Shown here one piece after another: positions 46,331 to 55,309 of a DNA stretch of 64,000 nucleotides. The position numbers and the translations under genes are program-made. Each line of letters begins with the position of its first letter. Within the stretch, counting starts at the first letter, position 1. Source of the stretch: an uncultured Schlesneria sp. (lineage in GTDB: Bacteria; Planctomycetota; Planctomycetia; Planctomycetales; Planctomycetaceae); contig CAIQIR010000072.1 of the NCBI GenBank assembly GCA_903871875.1, positions 1 to 64,000 of the forward strand, given 5' to 3'. The notes beneath the pieces are model-generated. The model saw only the letters and a list, made by a program, of their open reading frames with translations. It did no database searches and was not told where the DNA came from.

Positions 46331-49300
46331 ATGGAGACTTGCAACGTGTTGAGCACCTTCTATCGACTTTTGGGACTGTTGACCCCGGAACGGATCACTC
46401 GTCGACGCGTGCGGGCGTCGGCCTCAACAGTGGCGGCCTTGGTCGAAGAGCTTGAGTCTCGCAAGATGCTCAGCGCCATTACCATTAACACGAATCCGGT
46501 TAGCCAAAGCATCAACGCCGGAGAAACAGTGACATTTACGGCGACCGCCTCGGGGACGCCGACTCCGTCGCTTCAGTGGCAAATCAGCACCGATGGCGGA
46601 ACGACCTTCACGGATATCGCCGGTGCGACATCGACGCCCTACAGTTTCAATGTGACACCGAGCCAAAACGGATACGAATTCCGCGCCGAATTCACCAACT
46701 CGAGCGGTACCGTAACTACACAAGCCGCAACGCTGACGGTCTTGCCGATTCTCGTGACCACTCTGACAGACGAAAACAACGGCACGGTTGATCCCTCCTT
46801 TGGGACGGGTACCAGCCTGCGAGAGGCCATCAATTTCGCCGACAGCCAAAATGGCCCTCAGACGATCCAGTTTGCTGCTGGTCTGACCGGGTCAATCTTG
46901 TTAACGATGGGTGAATTGCCCGTGATCACCGGCAACGTCACGATCGATGGCCCTGGAGCCCCAAACCTGACGATCAATGGTCAAGGGACCAGCCGCGTGT
47001 TTGAAGTGGCGAGCGGCGCGACGGCCGATCTGATCGGCCTGACCATCGCCAATGGAAACGGAACAGGAGCCAACAGCGGAGACCTCGTCAATGGCGGAGG
47101 CATCCTGAACGCGGGGACGCTGACAATTGAAGAAAGCTCCCTGTCGGCCAATACGAACAGCGGCAATCCGAATCAAGGCAGTGGCTACGGCGGAGCCATT
47201 GATAACACCGGCACTCTGACCGTGATCAGCAGCACGTTTGCCTCGAACAATGTCTTGTCGGGAGACGGCGGCGGCATCGCCAACTTTGGCACACTGTCGG
47301 TGACGAACACCACCTTCTCCAGCAACGTGGCTGGATCCGGTGGTGCCATCGAAAACTTCGGCACGGCGACGGTGACTGACACCACCGTCTATAACAATAC
47401 CGTGGTGGGTGCTTCCTCGTTGGGTGCCGGCATTTTGAACCAGGGTGGATCGCTGTTGTTGAACAACACGATCGTCGATAGTCTCAATTCGGTCGGGACA
47501 GGCGCCGTGCTGAATGCGGCAAGTTCCCATAACTTGTTCGTGAACGGTGGCAACGGCGTGCCGACCAATGGAGTGAATGGGAATATCGTCGTTGCGTCTT
47601 CCGGCGCTCTCAACCTCGGTACCTTAGCCAATAACGGCGGTCCGACAACAACCGTCGCCGAATTGGCGGGCAGTCCGGCCATCGGAGCTGGTCTGGCGAA
47701 CGGCGTTTTGACGGATGAACGCGGTTACACGCGACACAGCACGCCCGATATTGGAGCCTTCGAGTTGGTGCCGACGGGAACGCTGGTCATCGTGACCAAT
47801 CCCGTCAGCCAGTCCGTCAACGCGGGACACACGGTCTCGTTTACGGCCGGAGCCAGCAGCAATCCGATCGCCACGGTCCAGTGGCAAGTCAGTACTGATC
47901 TCGGCGCCAGCTTCTCGAATATCATTGGTGCCACGTCGACCACCTACAGTTTCACCGCCACGCTGGGCCAGAGCAGCGATGAATATCGAGCCGTTTTCAC
48001 CAACAGCAGTACTAACGCCACGGCAACGACTCAAGCCGCGACTCTGACGGTGACCCCGGTGTCAGCGGCCCCCGTGATCACGTTGAATCCAACCAGCCAA
48101 AGTCTGGTCGTGGGACAAACGGTGACGTTTGCGGGAGCGGCCAGCGGAACTCCGACACCCACCGTCCAATGGCAGCTCAGCACGGATGGTGGCGTGACCT
48201 TCGCGAACATCACCGGCGCGACGTCAACGACCTACAGCTTCACGGCATCGCTTGCTCAGAACGGCGATGAGTACCGAGCGGTGTTCACCAACACTCAGGG
48301 AACGGCCACCACGTCCGCCGCGACTTTGTCGAATTCCTCGTTGTTGGCCCCTCCGGTCGTGACCTTGAATCCGTTAACTCAAAGCATTAACGCCGGCTTG
48401 CCTGTTTCGTTCACGGTGGCTGCCAGCGGCAGTCCTACGCCGACAGTACAATGGCAAGTCAGTACCGACGGAGGACTGACCTATGCAAACATCTCCGGCG
48501 CCACATCGACAACTTACAGTTTCACCGCGACCGGCGTTCAAGACGGCTTTGAATACCGAGCGATCTTCACGAATCTCGAAGGCACTGCCACAACGGCCGC
48601 AGCGTTTCTCTTCGTACAAACGGCCGCCGTTTCTCCTGTCGTCACGTTGAATCCCACAAGCCAAAGCGTTCCTCAGGGCAACACCGTCACGTTCACTGTT
48701 GCTGGCACTGGTAATCCCGCGCCAACGGTTCAATGGCAGATGAGCACCGACAACGGAGCGACATTTACAAATATCACCGGTGCGACCTCGACGAGTTACA
48801 GCTTCACTTCGGCCGCAAGTCAGAATGGCTATGAATATCGTGCCGTTTTCACCAATGCCATAGGCACCGCGACGACCACGGCCGCGATCTTGACCATTCT
48901 GCCGCCCTCGAATTTGCCCGTGATCACGTTGAATCCGACGAGTACCACCATCGTGACTGGGCAAACGGTCATCTTCACCGCCCTGGCCACCGGTTCGCCG
49001 TTCCCAACGGTCCAGTGGCAAGTCAGTACGGACCTGGGGCAATCGTTTAATAACATTCCTGGTGCGATCTCCCGACAATACAGCTTCACCGCGACATTGA
49101 GTCAGAGCAGCAACGAATATCGGGCCGTCTTTACCAATTCGAATGGCTCGACGTACACGACAGTCGCAACATTGATCGTGACGCCGCCAGCGCCACCGCT
49201 AGCTGCGCCGGTCATTACGCTCGATCCGATCAGCGAGTTCGTCTTTCCGAATGCAAGGGTCACATTCGCCGCACTTGCCTCTGGTAATCCGACACCCACC

Positions 49301-52000
49301 GTGCAGTGGCAAGTCAGTACGGATTTTGGAGCCTTCGTCAATATTCCCGGTGCGACATCGACGACACTCACCATCACCGCCCCCACCTCGGCCAGTATCT
49401 TTGAGTATCGAGCAGTCTTCACGAATTCACAGGGGACAGCGACGACCGCGGCAGCGTTTTTGGAAATTCAAATTCCGACCGCCGTTCCTGTCGTCACTAC
49501 GGATCCCTCGAATCTGACCGTCAATGCCGGCCAGACAGCGACCTTCACGGCCGCTGCCACTGGGGGACCGATTCCCACAGTGCAGTGGCAGGTCAGTACC
49601 GATGGCACCACATTTACGAATATTCCCGGTGCCACCTCGACGACTCTCAGTTTCGTCGCCACGGTTGCTGAGAACGGCTACAAGTATCAAGCCGTCTTTA
49701 CAAACGGGACGGGTACCACAAATACTGTGACGACGAAAGTCGCGACCTTGACGGTTCTCGGCGCGCCGGTGGTGATCACCAATCCGACCAGCCAAACGAT
49801 CATCGCGGGTCAATCGGTCACCTTCACGGCCGCGGGCGCAGGTAATCCCACGCCAACAGTGCAATGGCAAATCAGTACTGATGGGGGGGCGACCTTCACA
49901 GCCATCAGCGGGGCAACCACGGCGGCTTACACCTTTACCGTCGCAGCTGGCCAAAACGGTTACGAATATCAAGCGGTCTTCACGAACTCGGCCGGTGTCG
50001 CGACGACAAGTGCTGCCACTTTGACCATTGGGGTTGCTCCTGTTGTCACAATAAATCCTCTCAACCAGTCGGTCAATGCGGGACAGACAGTCACGTTTAC
50101 TGCCGCGGCGAGTGGCATTCCTGTTCCCACCGTTCAATGGCAAGTGGGGTCAGGTACCACATTTACCAACATCCCCGGTGCCACGTCGTTGACTTACAGT
50201 TTCGTCGCCCAGGCGACTCAAAACGGACTTCAATACCAGGCGGTCTTTACCAACTCACAAGGTGCCGCGACAACGACTGCCGCGACCCTCACGGTTTTCT
50301 CCGCACCGGTCATTACGACGAATCCCACGAACCAGGTTGTCGGAGTCGGGCAGACCGCGACATTCACGGCAGCAGCGGCCGGCAACCCCACTCCCACCGT
50401 TCAGTGGCAAGTCAGTGTCAACGGGCAGGCATTCACCAACATCACTGGTGCAACATCGGCAACGTACAGCTTTACGGTGGCTAACGGTCAAAACGGGTCC
50501 ATCTATCAGGCCGTCTTCACCAATTCAGCAGGTTCCGCAACAACCATTCCCGCGATATTGACGACGGTAGCGGCCCCCTTCATCACATTGAATCCCGTGG
50601 ATCAAAGCGTGATCGTGGGACAAACGGTCATCTTCACCGCTGCCGCCAGCGGTTTGCCAACTCCGACTGTTCAATGGCAAATTAGTATCGATGGTGGGAA
50701 CAGTTTCGCCAACATCTCTGGAGCGATTGCTTCAAATTATAGTTTCGTCGCGACCAGCAATCTAAATGGTGACATTTATCGGGCCGTGTTCCTGAATGCG
50801 TCGGGTGCGGCCGTTACGCTGAACGCGACATTGACCGTTTCGTCCGCGGCGTCCGGGTTGGCCGTGACCGGAAATCCACTGAGTCAGACTGTCACGGCAG
50901 GCAAGACGGTCACCTTTACGGCCGCGGCGGGAACATCCTCGTCAACCGGACATGTCGCGACCGCCAGTAGCGTACCCGCAGCGACGGTTCAATGGCAGAT
51001 TAGTACCAATGGAGGGGCGAGCTTCACAAACGTCGCCGGCGCGACATCGGCCACGCTCAACTTCACCACGACGGCCACTCAGAACGGAGATAAATTCCGT
51101 GCGGTGTTCACCAATTCCAAGGGATTTGTGACCACGACCGCGGCCACTCTGACGGTGGCTTCGAGCGGAATTCCTGTCGTCACCACAAATCCAACGAATC
51201 AGAGTGCGATTGCCGGCCATACCGTGACCTTCACGGCCGCGGCCAGTGGCAATCCCGCTCCGACGGTTCAATGGCAGATCAGTACCAATGGCGGAACGAC
51301 CTATACGAACATCTCCGGGGCCACGTCGACCACATTGAACTTCACCACGACGGCCACTCAGAACGGTGATCGATTCCGGGCCGTGTTCACCAATTCGCTC
51401 GGAAAAGTGACCACGACCGCGGCCACTCTGACGGTTACCGTGGCGACGGCTCCCGTCGTGACAACGAACCCGACCAATCAAAGTGCGATTGCCGGCCATA
51501 CCGTGACCTTCACGGCCGCGGCCAGTGGTAATCCCGCTCCGACGGTTCAATGGCAGATCAGCACCAATGGCGGAACGACCTATACGAACATCTCCGGGGC
51601 CACATCGGCCACATTGAACTTCACCACAACCCTCGCTCAAAATGGCGCGAAATTCCGAGCAGTCTTTACCAATGCACAAGGAACGATCACCACGACGGCG
51701 GCGACGCTGACGGTGACTGCTCCCGTGGCTCCCACGATCACGACGAATCCCACCAGCCAGACAGCGACAGCCGGCCATACCGTGACCTTCACCGCCGCGG
51801 CCAGTGGCAATCCGACTCCCACGGTCCAGTGGCAAATTAGTACTGACGGCGGAAAGACGTTTACGAACGTGTCTGGAGCAACGTCGCCGACGCTGAACTT
51901 CACCACGACGGCCGCAGAGAATGGCGACAAATTCCGAGCGGTCTTCACGAATCCACAAGGCACCGCGACAACGGCGGTGGTGACCCTCACGGTGCACTGA
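46331..52000 (+). CDS. giant secreted Ig-like repeat protein with choice-of-anchor Q/beta-helix insert
   Basis: About 1889 residues from the ATG at 46331. The N-terminus (RRRVRASASTVAALVEELES then RKMLSAI) fits the planctomycete extracellular motif of the Planc_extracel/LEPR-XLL kind found on huge surface proteins. One Ig-like module follows. Next comes a roughly 340-residue Asn/Gly-rich parallel beta-helix segment (46745-47775: TSLREAINFAD, GGGILNAGTLTIEESSL) closing with the choice-of-anchor Q ending (NNGGPTTTVAELAGSPAIGA, PDIGAFE). Then come fifteen tandem Ig-like modules of about 90 residues, each with TVQWQ(V/I)STDGG and (E/F)YRAVFTN cores. Total sixteen Ig-like copies. Almost no Cys. 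A cell-surface adhesive or structural role is inferred. No dedicated anchor is seen at the C-terminus, which ends on the last module. Confidence 0.85.
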   Translation: METCNVLSTFYRLLGLLTPERITRRRVRASASTVAALVEELESRKMLSAITINTNPVSQSINAGETVTFTATASGTPTPSLQWQISTDGGTTFTDIAGATSTPYSFNVTPSQNGYEFRAEFTNSSGTVTTQAATLTVLPILVTTLTDENNGTVDPSFGTGTSLREAINFADSQNGPQTIQFAAGLTGSILLTMGELPVITGNVTIDGPGAPNLTINGQGTSRVFEVASGATADLIGLTIANGNGTGANSGDLVNGGGILNAGTLTIEESSLSANTNSGNPNQGSGYGGAIDNTGTLTVISSTFASNNVLSGDGGGIANFGTLSVTNTTFSSNVAGSGGAIENFGTATVTDTTVYNNTVVGASSLGAGILNQGGSLLLNNTIVDSLNSVGTGAVLNAASSHNLFVNGGNGVPTNGVNGNIVVASSGALNLGTLANNGGPTTTVAELAGSPAIGAGLANGVLTDERGYTRHSTPDIGAFELVPTGTLVIVTNPVSQSVNAGHTVSFTAGASSNPIATVQWQVSTDLGASFSNIIGATSTTYSFTATLGQSSDEYRAVFTNSSTNATATTQAATLTVTPVSAAPVITLNPTSQSLVVGQTVTFAGAASGTPTPTVQWQLSTDGGVTFANITGATSTTYSFTASLAQNGDEYRAVFTNTQGTATTSAATLSNSSLLAPPVVTLNPLTQSINAGLPVSFTVAASGSPTPTVQWQVSTDGGLTYANISGATSTTYSFTATGVQDGFEYRAIFTNLEGTATTAAAFLFVQTAAVSPVVTLNPTSQSVPQGNTVTFTVAGTGNPAPTVQWQMSTDNGATFTNITGATSTSYSFTSAASQNGYEYRAVFTNAIGTATTTAAILTILPPSNLPVITLNPTSTTIVTGQTVIFTALATGSPFPTVQWQVSTDLGQSFNNIPGAISRQYSFTATLSQSSNEYRAVFTNSNGSTYTTVATLIVTPPAPPLAAPVITLDPISEFVFPNARVTFAALASGNPTPTVQWQVSTDFGAFVNIPGATSTTLTITAPTSASIFEYRAVFTNSQGTATTAAAFLEIQIPTAVPVVTTDPSNLTVNAGQTATFTAAATGGPIPTVQWQVSTDGTTFTNIPGATSTTLSFVATVAENGYKYQAVFTNGTGTTNTVTTKVATLTVLGAPVVITNPTSQTIIAGQSVTFTAAGAGNPTPTVQWQISTDGGATFTAISGATTAAYTFTVAAGQNGYEYQAVFTNSAGVATTSAATLTIGVAPVVTINPLNQSVNAGQTVTFTAAASGIPVPTVQWQVGSGTTFTNIPGATSLTYSFVAQATQNGLQYQAVFTNSQGAATTTAATLTVFSAPVITTNPTNQVVGVGQTATFTAAAAGNPTPTVQWQVSVNGQAFTNITGATSATYSFTVANGQNGSIYQAVFTNSAGSATTIPAILTTVAAPFITLNPVDQSVIVGQTVIFTAAASGLPTPTVQWQISIDGGNSFANISGAIASNYSFVATSNLNGDIYRAVFLNASGAAVTLNATLTVSSAASGLAVTGNPLSQTVTAGKTVTFTAAAGTSSSTGHVATASSVPAATVQWQISTNGGASFTNVAGATSATLNFTTTATQNGDKFRAVFTNSKGFVTTTAATLTVASSGIPVVTTNPTNQSAIAGHTVTFTAAASGNPAPTVQWQISTNGGTTYTNISGATSTTLNFTTTATQNGDRFRAVFTNSLGKVTTTAATLTVTVATAPVVTTNPTNQSAIAGHTVTFTAAASGNPAPTVQWQISTNGGTTYTNISGATSATLNFTTTLAQNGAKFRAVFTNAQGTITTTAATLTVTAPVAPTITTNPTSQTATAGHTVTFTAAASGNPTPTVQWQISTDGGKTFTNVSGATSPTLNFTTTAAENGDKFRAVFTNPQGTATTAVVTLTVH
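51203..51627 (+). repeat. near-identical adjacent Ig-module repeats (279-bp period)
   Basis: Modules 14 and 15 of the Ig-like protein share 146 bp (51203-51348 and 51482-51627) with only four mismatches by eye. Other modules differ much more. This marks a recent in-frame duplication or gene conversion within the array. Confidence 0.85.
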
Positions 52001-52023
52001 CAAGCGTGAAAGAATGAAACGTG

Positions 52024-53460
52024 TCAGCCGCAAAGTTCGGCGATCGGCTGACCCTGATCGATGACGAATCGCGGACGACCCCGATTGTCCAAGTAAGTCG
52101 TCTCGCGGGGGACACCCATGTGATGGAAAATTGTCGCAGCCAGATCGCCGGGAGTCACCGGACGCTCGCTGATCTGGCCGGCATCGCGTTCCGTCGCCCC
52201 AATCACCTGTCCATGCCGGAATCCTCCGCCGGCCACGGTCATCGACATCACAACCGGCCAGTGATTGCGTCCGTCGGTACTGCCCTGCGTACCGATCTGC
52301 GGCGTGCGACCAAACTCGCCCATGGCCAGCACCAAAACATCATCAAGCAGGCCTCGTTCCTCCAGATCCGCGATCAAGGTCGTCAGCAGGCGATCGAACA
52401 CGGGAAGCAGCGGGCGCAAGCCATTCCAGATTCCTCCATAGGGCGGAATATTATCGCCATGTGTATCCCAGGTTCCCGAACTACCATGATTGCTCAGGTC
52501 GATCGTCACGAAACTGACTCCCGCTTCGACCAGTCGCCGGGCGAGTAACGCCTGTCGGCACCATTCATGGTCGCCGTATCGCTGGCGCACCGCTTCCGGT
52601 TCTTGTCCGATATCAAACGCCGTTCGAGCTCGCGTGCCGGTCACCATATTCACTGCTTGACGAGTAAAGCGATTGGTCGCTTCCATCGAACCAGACAGAT
52701 CAAGATCGCGACGCATCCGATCCAAGTCGGCTGTCAATAACTGACGAGACTGCAATCGATCCGCCGTCAAACCTGTGGGGAACGAAAACAGTTTGCCCAC
52801 GTCGTGGCCCAAAAACGGATCGTACGAATGTCCCAGATACCCACCCCAGGCCACGTGCGATCGCGATTTCATATTCAGCACAACATACGGCGGCATATCC
52901 GGTACGGCTTCCAGACGTTGCCGGGCTATGATCGACGCCAATGCGGGGAATTTTTCGGCCTCGCGATTGATGCGGGGTTCCGCATCTCGATTGGCCGTTT
53001 GCATCACCATGTTCGGTTCATGGTTTGAGAAACGACAATCGACCGAGCGAATGATTGTCATTTTGTCGAGCATCGCCGCCTGCCGCGGCAGGAATTCGCA
53101 AATCTGAGTGCCAGGCAACGCAGTCGCGATCGGCTGAAACGGACCTCGAATCTCGACGGGCGCGGCCGGTTTCAGATCCCACATATCGATATGGCTGGGA
53201 CCGCCCGTCATCCAGATCAAGATGACACTCTTCTGCCGCACCACATTCTTGTGCGAAGCGAGCGATTGTTCCTGGGCCGCAAGCAAACGCGGTAGCGACA
53301 GACCCGCCATCCCCGCCAATCCGGCTTTCAACATGCTCCGCCGACCGAGAACGGTGACGCCTTCCAGCTCCCGAGGTCTCCATGACAAAAAAGCGTGTTG
53401 AGCGCTGTGTCGATGAACCGGCATGGGCGGAATCTCCAAATCGCGTATCGCGGGTGCCAT
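52024..53460 (-). CDS. DUF1501 domain protein with Tat signal
   Basis: 478 residues with a twin-arginine signal (LGRRSMLKAGLAGMAGL). The DUF1501 (sulfatase-like fold) region follows: SVILIWMTGGPSHIDMWDLK, FSNHEPNM, DDVLVLAMGEFGRTPQIG and the conserved ending DNRGRPRFVIDQGQPIAEL. These secreted planctomycete proteins are often paired with DUF1549/DUF1553 cytochrome-like proteins, absent here. The substrate is unknown. The start may be the ATG at 53424 (MPVHRHS). It is convergent with the giant Ig gene (23 bp between stops). Its upstream neighbour on the same strand is the SDR gene, 190 bp away behind a terminator. Confidence 0.88.
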   Translation of the reverse strand: MAPAIRDLEIPPMPVHRHSAQHAFLSWRPRELEGVTVLGRRSMLKAGLAGMAGLSLPRLLAAQEQSLASHKNVVRQKSVILIWMTGGPSHIDMWDLKPAAPVEIRGPFQPIATALPGTQICEFLPRQAAMLDKMTIIRSVDCRFSNHEPNMVMQTANRDAEPRINREAEKFPALASIIARQRLEAVPDMPPYVVLNMKSRSHVAWGGYLGHSYDPFLGHDVGKLFSFPTGLTADRLQSRQLLTADLDRMRRDLDLSGSMEATNRFTRQAVNMVTGTRARTAFDIGQEPEAVRQRYGDHEWCRQALLARRLVEAGVSFVTIDLSNHGSSGTWDTHGDNIPPYGGIWNGLRPLLPVFDRLLTTLIADLEERGLLDDVLVLAMGEFGRTPQIGTQGSTDGRNHWPVVMSMTVAGGGFRHGQVIGATERDAGQISERPVTPGDLAATIFHHMGVPRETTYLDNRGRPRFVIDQGQPIAELCG

Positions 53461-53596
53461 CGTCCCGATCGTCGCCGAACGTCATTGCCACCAACATTCT
53501 GGATCATATCGACTTTATTGCACCGATGGCGATGGAAGAACAGCCAGGAACGTTAAAGGTCCTCTCAAATAAGAGGTCAGTCCCTGCAAAAAGAAA

Positions 53597-53631
53597 AGGC
53601 GTCGCCGAACTCGTTAAGATCGACAACGCCT
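53597..53631 (-). terminator. intrinsic terminator after the SDR gene
   Basis: Inverted repeat AGGCGT/ACGCCT with additional internal pairing (53597-53631). On the minus strand it is followed by TTTCTTTTTG. It lies 23 bp past the SDR stop at 53654 and ends the AhpD-like/SDR unit. Confidence 0.65.
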
Positions 53632-53653
53632 GCAAGGAGTAATCTAACAAGAG

Positions 53654-54388
53654 TTAAACTTGAGCCATGCCGCCATCGACATACAGCTCGACACCCGTGA
53701 TGTAGCTTGAATCGTCCGAAGCCAGGAACACCGCTGGTTTGGCGATTTCGTCAGCGTCTCCGATGCGACCCAGTGGAACCGCCGATGCGAATCCATTTTT
53801 TGCTTCCTGGGGAACCTCACCCAGCAAGGGCGTATCGATGGGGCCTGGGCTGATCACGTTGACGCGAATTTTCCTCGCCTTCAGATCGACCGTCCAGGTT
53901 CGAGCGAACGAACGAATGGCCGCTTTGGTCGCGTTATAGACTCCAAAGGTTCCCAGTCCTTTGCTGCCGGCGACCGAACCGGTCAGAATGATGGATCCCC
54001 CGTCTTTTAGCAGCGGCAAGGCCTTTTGAACGGTGAAAAGAGCCGCTTTCACGTTCAGGTTGAACAGTTTGTCAAAATGCTCATCGGTGATTTCACCAAT
54101 CGCGGCGAATTCTCCATACCCGGCATTGGCAAAGACCACGTCCAGTTGGCCTTTTTGCGATTTGATGGTGGCATACAGCCGATCCAGGTCCGCCGGCTTG
54201 GTGACGTCGCCTTGGACCGCGGTGACATTCCGCCCGATCGCTTTGACCGCCGCGTCCAGTTCCGCCTGTCGGCGACCGGTGATGAAGACATAGGCGCCTT
54301 CTTCAACAAATCGTTTGGCTGTTGCCAGGCCAATACCCGTGCTGCCACCCGTAATGACAGCAACTTTTCCTTCAAGTTTTTTCGACAT
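53654..54388 (-). CDS. SDR family oxidoreductase
   Basis: A 244-residue classical short-chain dehydrogenase. Cofactor motif GGSTGIG (14-20), NAG at about 88, and the catalytic set Ser138, Tyr151 and Lys155 (YNATK) are intact. The C-terminus SSYITGVELYVDGGMAQV is typical of 3-oxoacyl reductase/glucose dehydrogenase-like members. ITGRR after the second strand (in place of an acidic residue) suggests NADP(H) preference. The substrate is unknown. It follows the AhpD-like gene by 114 bp, which includes a hairpin. Confidence 0.88.
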   Translation of the reverse strand: MSKKLEGKVAVITGGSTGIGLATAKRFVEEGAYVFITGRRQAELDAAVKAIGRNVTAVQGDVTKPADLDRLYATIKSQKGQLDVVFANAGYGEFAAIGEITDEHFDKLFNLNVKAALFTVQKALPLLKDGGSIILTGSVAGSKGLGTFGVYNATKAAIRSFARTWTVDLKARKIRVNVISPGPIDTPLLGEVPQEAKNGFASAVPLGRIGDADEIAKPAVFLASDDSSYITGVELYVDGGMAQV

Positions 54389-54449
54389 TTTCCGATTCCT
54401 TTAAATTGAGGGTTAACAATTGATTGGCGTAAGCGCCAGAAGACCTGAT

Positions 54450-54490
54450 CTTGTTCCCGGCCGGTTCACAGGCCGCCGACCGGGAACAAG
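54450..54490 (-). terminator. 11-bp inverted repeat between AhpD-like and SDR genes
   Basis: Perfect arms CTTGTTCCCGG and CCGGGAACAAG (54450-54460 and 54480-54490) with a GC-rich 19-nt centre that can pair further. There is no U-tract. It lies 13 bp past the AhpD-like stop and could attenuate transcription into the SDR gene or stabilise the RNA. As a near-palindrome it might instead be an operator. Confidence 0.5.
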
Positions 54491-54502
54491 AGAATTTGCC
54501 AG

Positions 54503-55045
54503 TTACAAGTTGACTGAAACCTTGGGGAAGTCGACATCCGTATGTGCGACGTTGTTCAAAAAGTTCGTCAGGACCATCACGGCGATGTTTCCTACTACTT
54601 CGACCATTTCTGCTTCGTTGACACCCGCTGCTCGAGCCTCAGCAAGTTGCTCGTCCGAAACATTCCCTTTTCGTTCCAGGATGTTTTGTGTCAGCATCAA
54701 GACCGCTTGGGCCTTGGGATCGTTGGCTTTGCCGCGGCGAGACGCCACGATCTGATCGGGCTGAAGACCTGCCAGTTTGCCGGTCAACGAGTGAGCCGAA
54801 AGACAATACTCACAACCATTGGTCTGGCTGACCGTCAATGCGATCTGTTCGCGAACCTTGGCCGGCAACACCCCCTTGGCCAAAGCACCATTCAGCGACA
54901 GATAACCCTCTAAGACGGCCGGGGCCTGAGCCATCGTCTTCAACGCGTTGGGCACCGTGCCAAATTTCGATTTGACCACGCCCAACAATTCTTTGGTCTG
55001 GCCTTCTGCGAGGCCCACATCGACGGGAGAGATTCGAGCAGTCAT
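54503..55045 (-). CDS. carboxymuconolactone decarboxylase/AhpD-like protein
   Basis: 180 residues of the alkylhydroperoxidase D-like fold. The redox motif CEYC with following His (Cys78, Cys81, His85 in TNGCEYCLSAH) is intact, and the helical bundle ends with FLNNVAHTDVDFP. This points to a peroxidase or disulfide role rather than lactone decarboxylation. It is divergent from the RND pump gene (264 bp between starts) and is followed by the SDR gene on the same strand. Confidence 0.85.
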   Translation of the reverse strand: MTARISPVDVGLAEGQTKELLGVVKSKFGTVPNALKTMAQAPAVLEGYLSLNGALAKGVLPAKVREQIALTVSQTNGCEYCLSAHSLTGKLAGLQPDQIVASRRGKANDPKAQAVLMLTQNILERKGNVSDEQLAEARAAGVNEAEMVEVVGNIAVMVLTNFLNNVAHTDVDFPKVSVNL

Positions 55046-55309
55046 GACAAACTCCTTCTTGATTCAATCGTTACGAAATTCAAAACACCGTTGCCCGGTG
55101 ATCAGTTTCACGTTCTCAGACGATCGCATCGTTGCATCCGACACAGGGACATACCGGTCTCGTGCCCGACCCTTACACGAATTCGAGATTTTGTCCGTTT
55201 TTGTCTCGTCTCAGCCAAATTCCTCATGAATCTGCGGTGGCGCGTAAGGTTGTCTTGGCTCGCCGGTAGTTGCCTTCGTGAATCGGTCACTCTTACGAAG
55301 GATGAAATC

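Noticed and set aside
50942-52033. 363-codon minus-strand frame under the Ig-repeat gene
   Set aside because: It is the antisense shadow of the repetitive plus-strand gene: Arg/Gly-rich, itself repetitive at the same period, with no family motif.
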